DNA of 8,247 nt from the NCBI GenBank assembly GCA_016840305.1, contig JAEOSP010000373.1, positions 1 through 8,247 on the forward strand. Direction: 5' to 3'. The notes beneath the pieces are model-generated. The model searched no databases. It was given only the letters and a program-made list of their open reading frames with translations, and was not told where the DNA came from. This document shows positions 6,699-8,247 of this stretch, in pieces (position 1 is the stretch's first letter; each line of letters begins with the position of its first letter). The position numbers and the translations under genes were made by a program. The DNA is from Candidatus Hodarchaeota archaeon (GTDB taxonomy: Archaea; Asgardarchaeota; Heimdallarchaeia; Hodarchaeales; Hodarchaeaceae).

Positions 6699-7631
6699 AT
6701 GATGGAGCTCCAAACTCTCATTGGAACAGTAAAAATAAGGAATCCGCTAATTTTATCCTCTGGAATTTGGGGATCAACATATTCAACACTTAATCGGGCA
6801 TATAAAGAAGGATTTGGTGCAGTAACAACAAAATCTATTGGTTTAAATCCTCGAAAAGGTTATCCAAATCCTTCAGTTATCTATATTCCTGAAATAAAAT
6901 CTATCTTGAATGCTGTTGGATTAGCCAACCCAGGATATGATGCATTTAGCGAAGAACTCCGTGATCTTAACCCTAATGTAAAATATTCAGTCTCGATCTT
7001 CGGCTCTTCACCAAAGGAATTTCAAGAAATAATCCAACATATAGACAATACCATAACTGGTAACACTCCAATAGCCTATGAGTTGAACCTAAGCTGTCCT
7101 CATGCTAAAAATGTTGGCATGGCCGTAGGTACAGACCCTAATATTGTACGTTCAATAGTCCAAGCATGTAAAAATAGTACAAAAGTATCTATTTGGGTGA
7201 AAATGTCTCCTAACATAACTAATATTATATCAGTTGCAGATTCTGCAATTTCTGCAGGTGCAGATGCTATAGTTGCAATCAATACAGTAAAAGCTATGAT
7301 GATTGATATTCACACTAAAAAACCAGTATTAGGGAACATTTATGGAGGATTATCTGGTCAAGCAATAAAACCAATAGGTTTAAGAGTGATTTATGAATTA
7401 TATGAGCACTTTGAAACAAAAATTCCGATAATTGGGGTAGGTGGTATTAGTACTTGGCAAGATGTATTAGAGTATATTCTTGCGGGAGCAAGCGCTATCC
7501 AAATTGGTTCTGCTTTAATTGAGTACGATACGCCTCAAATTCTCATTCATAAAATTTTACAAGGATTAAACGAGTATATCTTAAGAGAAGGAAAATCACT
7601 CAGTCAACTAAGGGGATTAGCGCATGAATAA
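6699..7631 (+). CDS. pyrD: Dihydroorotate dehydrogenase, catalytic subunit, class 1B
   Basis: PyrD oxidises dihydroorotate to orotate with FMN in a TIM barrel. The 310 residues carry K45 in TTKSIG, NAVGLANPG (71-79) and ELNLSCPH with C133, the active-site cysteine that marks class 1 enzymes. Also present are VKMSPN, AINTV, the GGLSGQAIKP loop and the FMN phosphate-binding GVGGI and GASAIQIGSA near the C-terminus. Class 1B is assigned because the gene is followed by pyrK, so electrons should pass through FAD and a 2Fe-2S cluster to NAD+. The first ATG (6699) is eight bases after a GAG; a second ATG follows immediately at 6702. It lies 13 bases after pyrI and overlaps pyrK by eight bases. Confidence 0.96.
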   Translation: MMELQTLIGTVKIRNPLILSSGIWGSTYSTLNRAYKEGFGAVTTKSIGLNPRKGYPNPSVIYIPEIKSILNAVGLANPGYDAFSEELRDLNPNVKYSVSIFGSSPKEFQEIIQHIDNTITGNTPIAYELNLSCPHAKNVGMAVGTDPNIVRSIVQACKNSTKVSIWVKMSPNITNIISVADSAISAGADAIVAINTVKAMMIDIHTKKPVLGNIYGGLSGQAIKPIGLRVIYELYEHFETKIPIIGVGGISTWQDVLEYILAGASAIQIGSALIEYDTPQILIHKILQGLNEYILREGKSLSQLRGLAHE

Positions 7632-8247
7632 GCAGAATAGAATAGAAATACCCCTTTGTTTAACGATTACGGATAAAATACTTGAGGGTGAAAAGACTGC
7701 AACCTTTTCTTTTAATTTACCGACAAATCTCGGGATCAAAGCCAATCCAGGACAATATTTTATGCTATGGCTACCAGGAGACGATGAGATTCCTATTTCG
7801 ATAAGTCAAGTTAAAAATACTGATAAAATTGAATTTACAATATGCTCGAAAGGAGAAACATCAGCAAATTTTCTCAGAACGAATATTGGCGACTTAATAG
7901 GTCTTCGTGGCCCCTATGGTAATGGTTTTGACATAAACGAGAATAAATCAGCAATTATTGTTGCAGGTGGAATGGGAATTGCACCCTTGAGATTCTTAAT
8001 TACATCAATAATATCAAAGGGCCAATCCAATATAACTCTCATTCAAGGTGCAAAAACTCATGATGACCTTTTCTTCAAGGAAGAATTAAGTAACACCAAA
8101 ATTAGCGTTCATTATTGTACAGATGACGGATCATTTGGTTTTCATGGTTTTCCAACAACAATATTGGAGAAGATTCTTCAGAAAGCTCATGAGGAAGACT
8201 TAACTTATGAGATCTATTCCTGTGGACCAGAGGTAATGCAGAAAGGC
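7624..8247 (+). CDS. pyrK: Dihydroorotate dehydrogenase electron-transfer subunit (3' partial)
   Basis: PyrK carries FAD and a 2Fe-2S cluster and passes electrons from PyrD to NAD+. The gene is cut by the right edge after 208 residues. Visible are GQYF (43-46), DEIPISIS (54-61) as the flavin-binding motif, GPYGNGF (96-102), the GGMGIAPL loop (115-122), CTDDGSFGFHG (165-175) and SCGPEVM (199-205) of the NAD-binding half. In the flavin motif the arginine usual in bacteria is replaced, giving D-E-x-P-x-S, which I recall from archaeal PyrK. The cluster cysteines should lie past the edge. The ATG overlaps the pyrD stop by eight bases (ATGAATAA) and has AGGGG (7611-7615) eight bases upstream, a good ribosome site. 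Confidence 0.94.
   Translation, partial: MNKQNRIEIPLCLTITDKILEGEKTATFSFNLPTNLGIKANPGQYFMLWLPGDDEIPISISQVKNTDKIEFTICSKGETSANFLRTNIGDLIGLRGPYGNGFDINENKSAIIVAGGMGIAPLRFLITSIISKGQSNITLIQGAKTHDDLFFKEELSNTKISVHYCTDDGSFGFHGFPTTILEKILQKAHEEDLTYEIYSCGPEVMQKG

Noticed and set aside
1..8247. CRISPR arrays, insertion sequences, attachment sites and rRNA or tRNA genes.
   Set aside because: No regularly spaced repeats, transposase motifs, long direct or terminal repeats, or structural RNA signatures were seen.

Overview
The window is AT-rich and most likely archaeal. The evidence is an aspartate transcarbamoylase with a separate zinc-binding regulatory subunit (PyrB plus PyrI), a PyrD/PyrK-type dihydroorotate dehydrogenase whose PyrK carries a D-E-x-P-x-S flavin motif that I associate with archaeal members, TATA-like boxes at sensible distances upstream of genes, and short Shine-Dalgarno sites. 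A mesophilic archaeon with a low-GC genome, possibly an Asgard lineage, would fit, but the lineage is a guess from gene content and base composition. Some Clostridia also carry pyrBI with pyrK and pyrD, so a low-GC bacterium is not fully excluded.

Left part (1-2383, + strand). The window opens inside a membrane sensor gene that has six visible membrane segments and ends in a histidine-kinase dimerisation/phosphoacceptor helix, with no ATP-binding domain after it. An imperfect inverted repeat follows its stop codon. Next is a 516-residue protein that joins an NAD-dependent epimerase/dehydratase fold to a C-terminal four-cysteine zinc-ribbon-like segment.

Middle part (2409-3372, - strand). A small cysteine-containing membrane protein resembling DUF2085 lies downstream of a YbjQ/UPF0145 family gene. 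A 251-base divergent intergenic region (3373-3623) holds TATA-like boxes for both directions and short symmetric elements just ahead of the pyrimidine genes.

Right part (3624-8247, + strand). This is a tightly packed pyrimidine operon in the order pyrG-pyrB-pyrI-pyrD-pyrK. The pyrK gene runs off the right edge. Two of the four junctions (pyrG/pyrB and pyrD/pyrK) are 8-base overlaps of the same form, ATGAATRA. PyrB makes carbamoyl aspartate, PyrD/PyrK oxidises dihydroorotate with NAD+, PyrG converts UTP to CTP, and PyrI is expected to sense CTP and ATP and tune PyrB. The cassette therefore holds an early committed step, the redox step, the final CTP step and the feedback sensor together. No pyrC, pyrE, pyrF or carAB is visible, so these must lie elsewhere.

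I see no wholly new biological system. The points most worth a second look are the unusual nucleotide-pocket residues of PyrG, the kinase-less sensor, the epimerase-zinc-ribbon protein, and the repeated overlap architecture in the operon.
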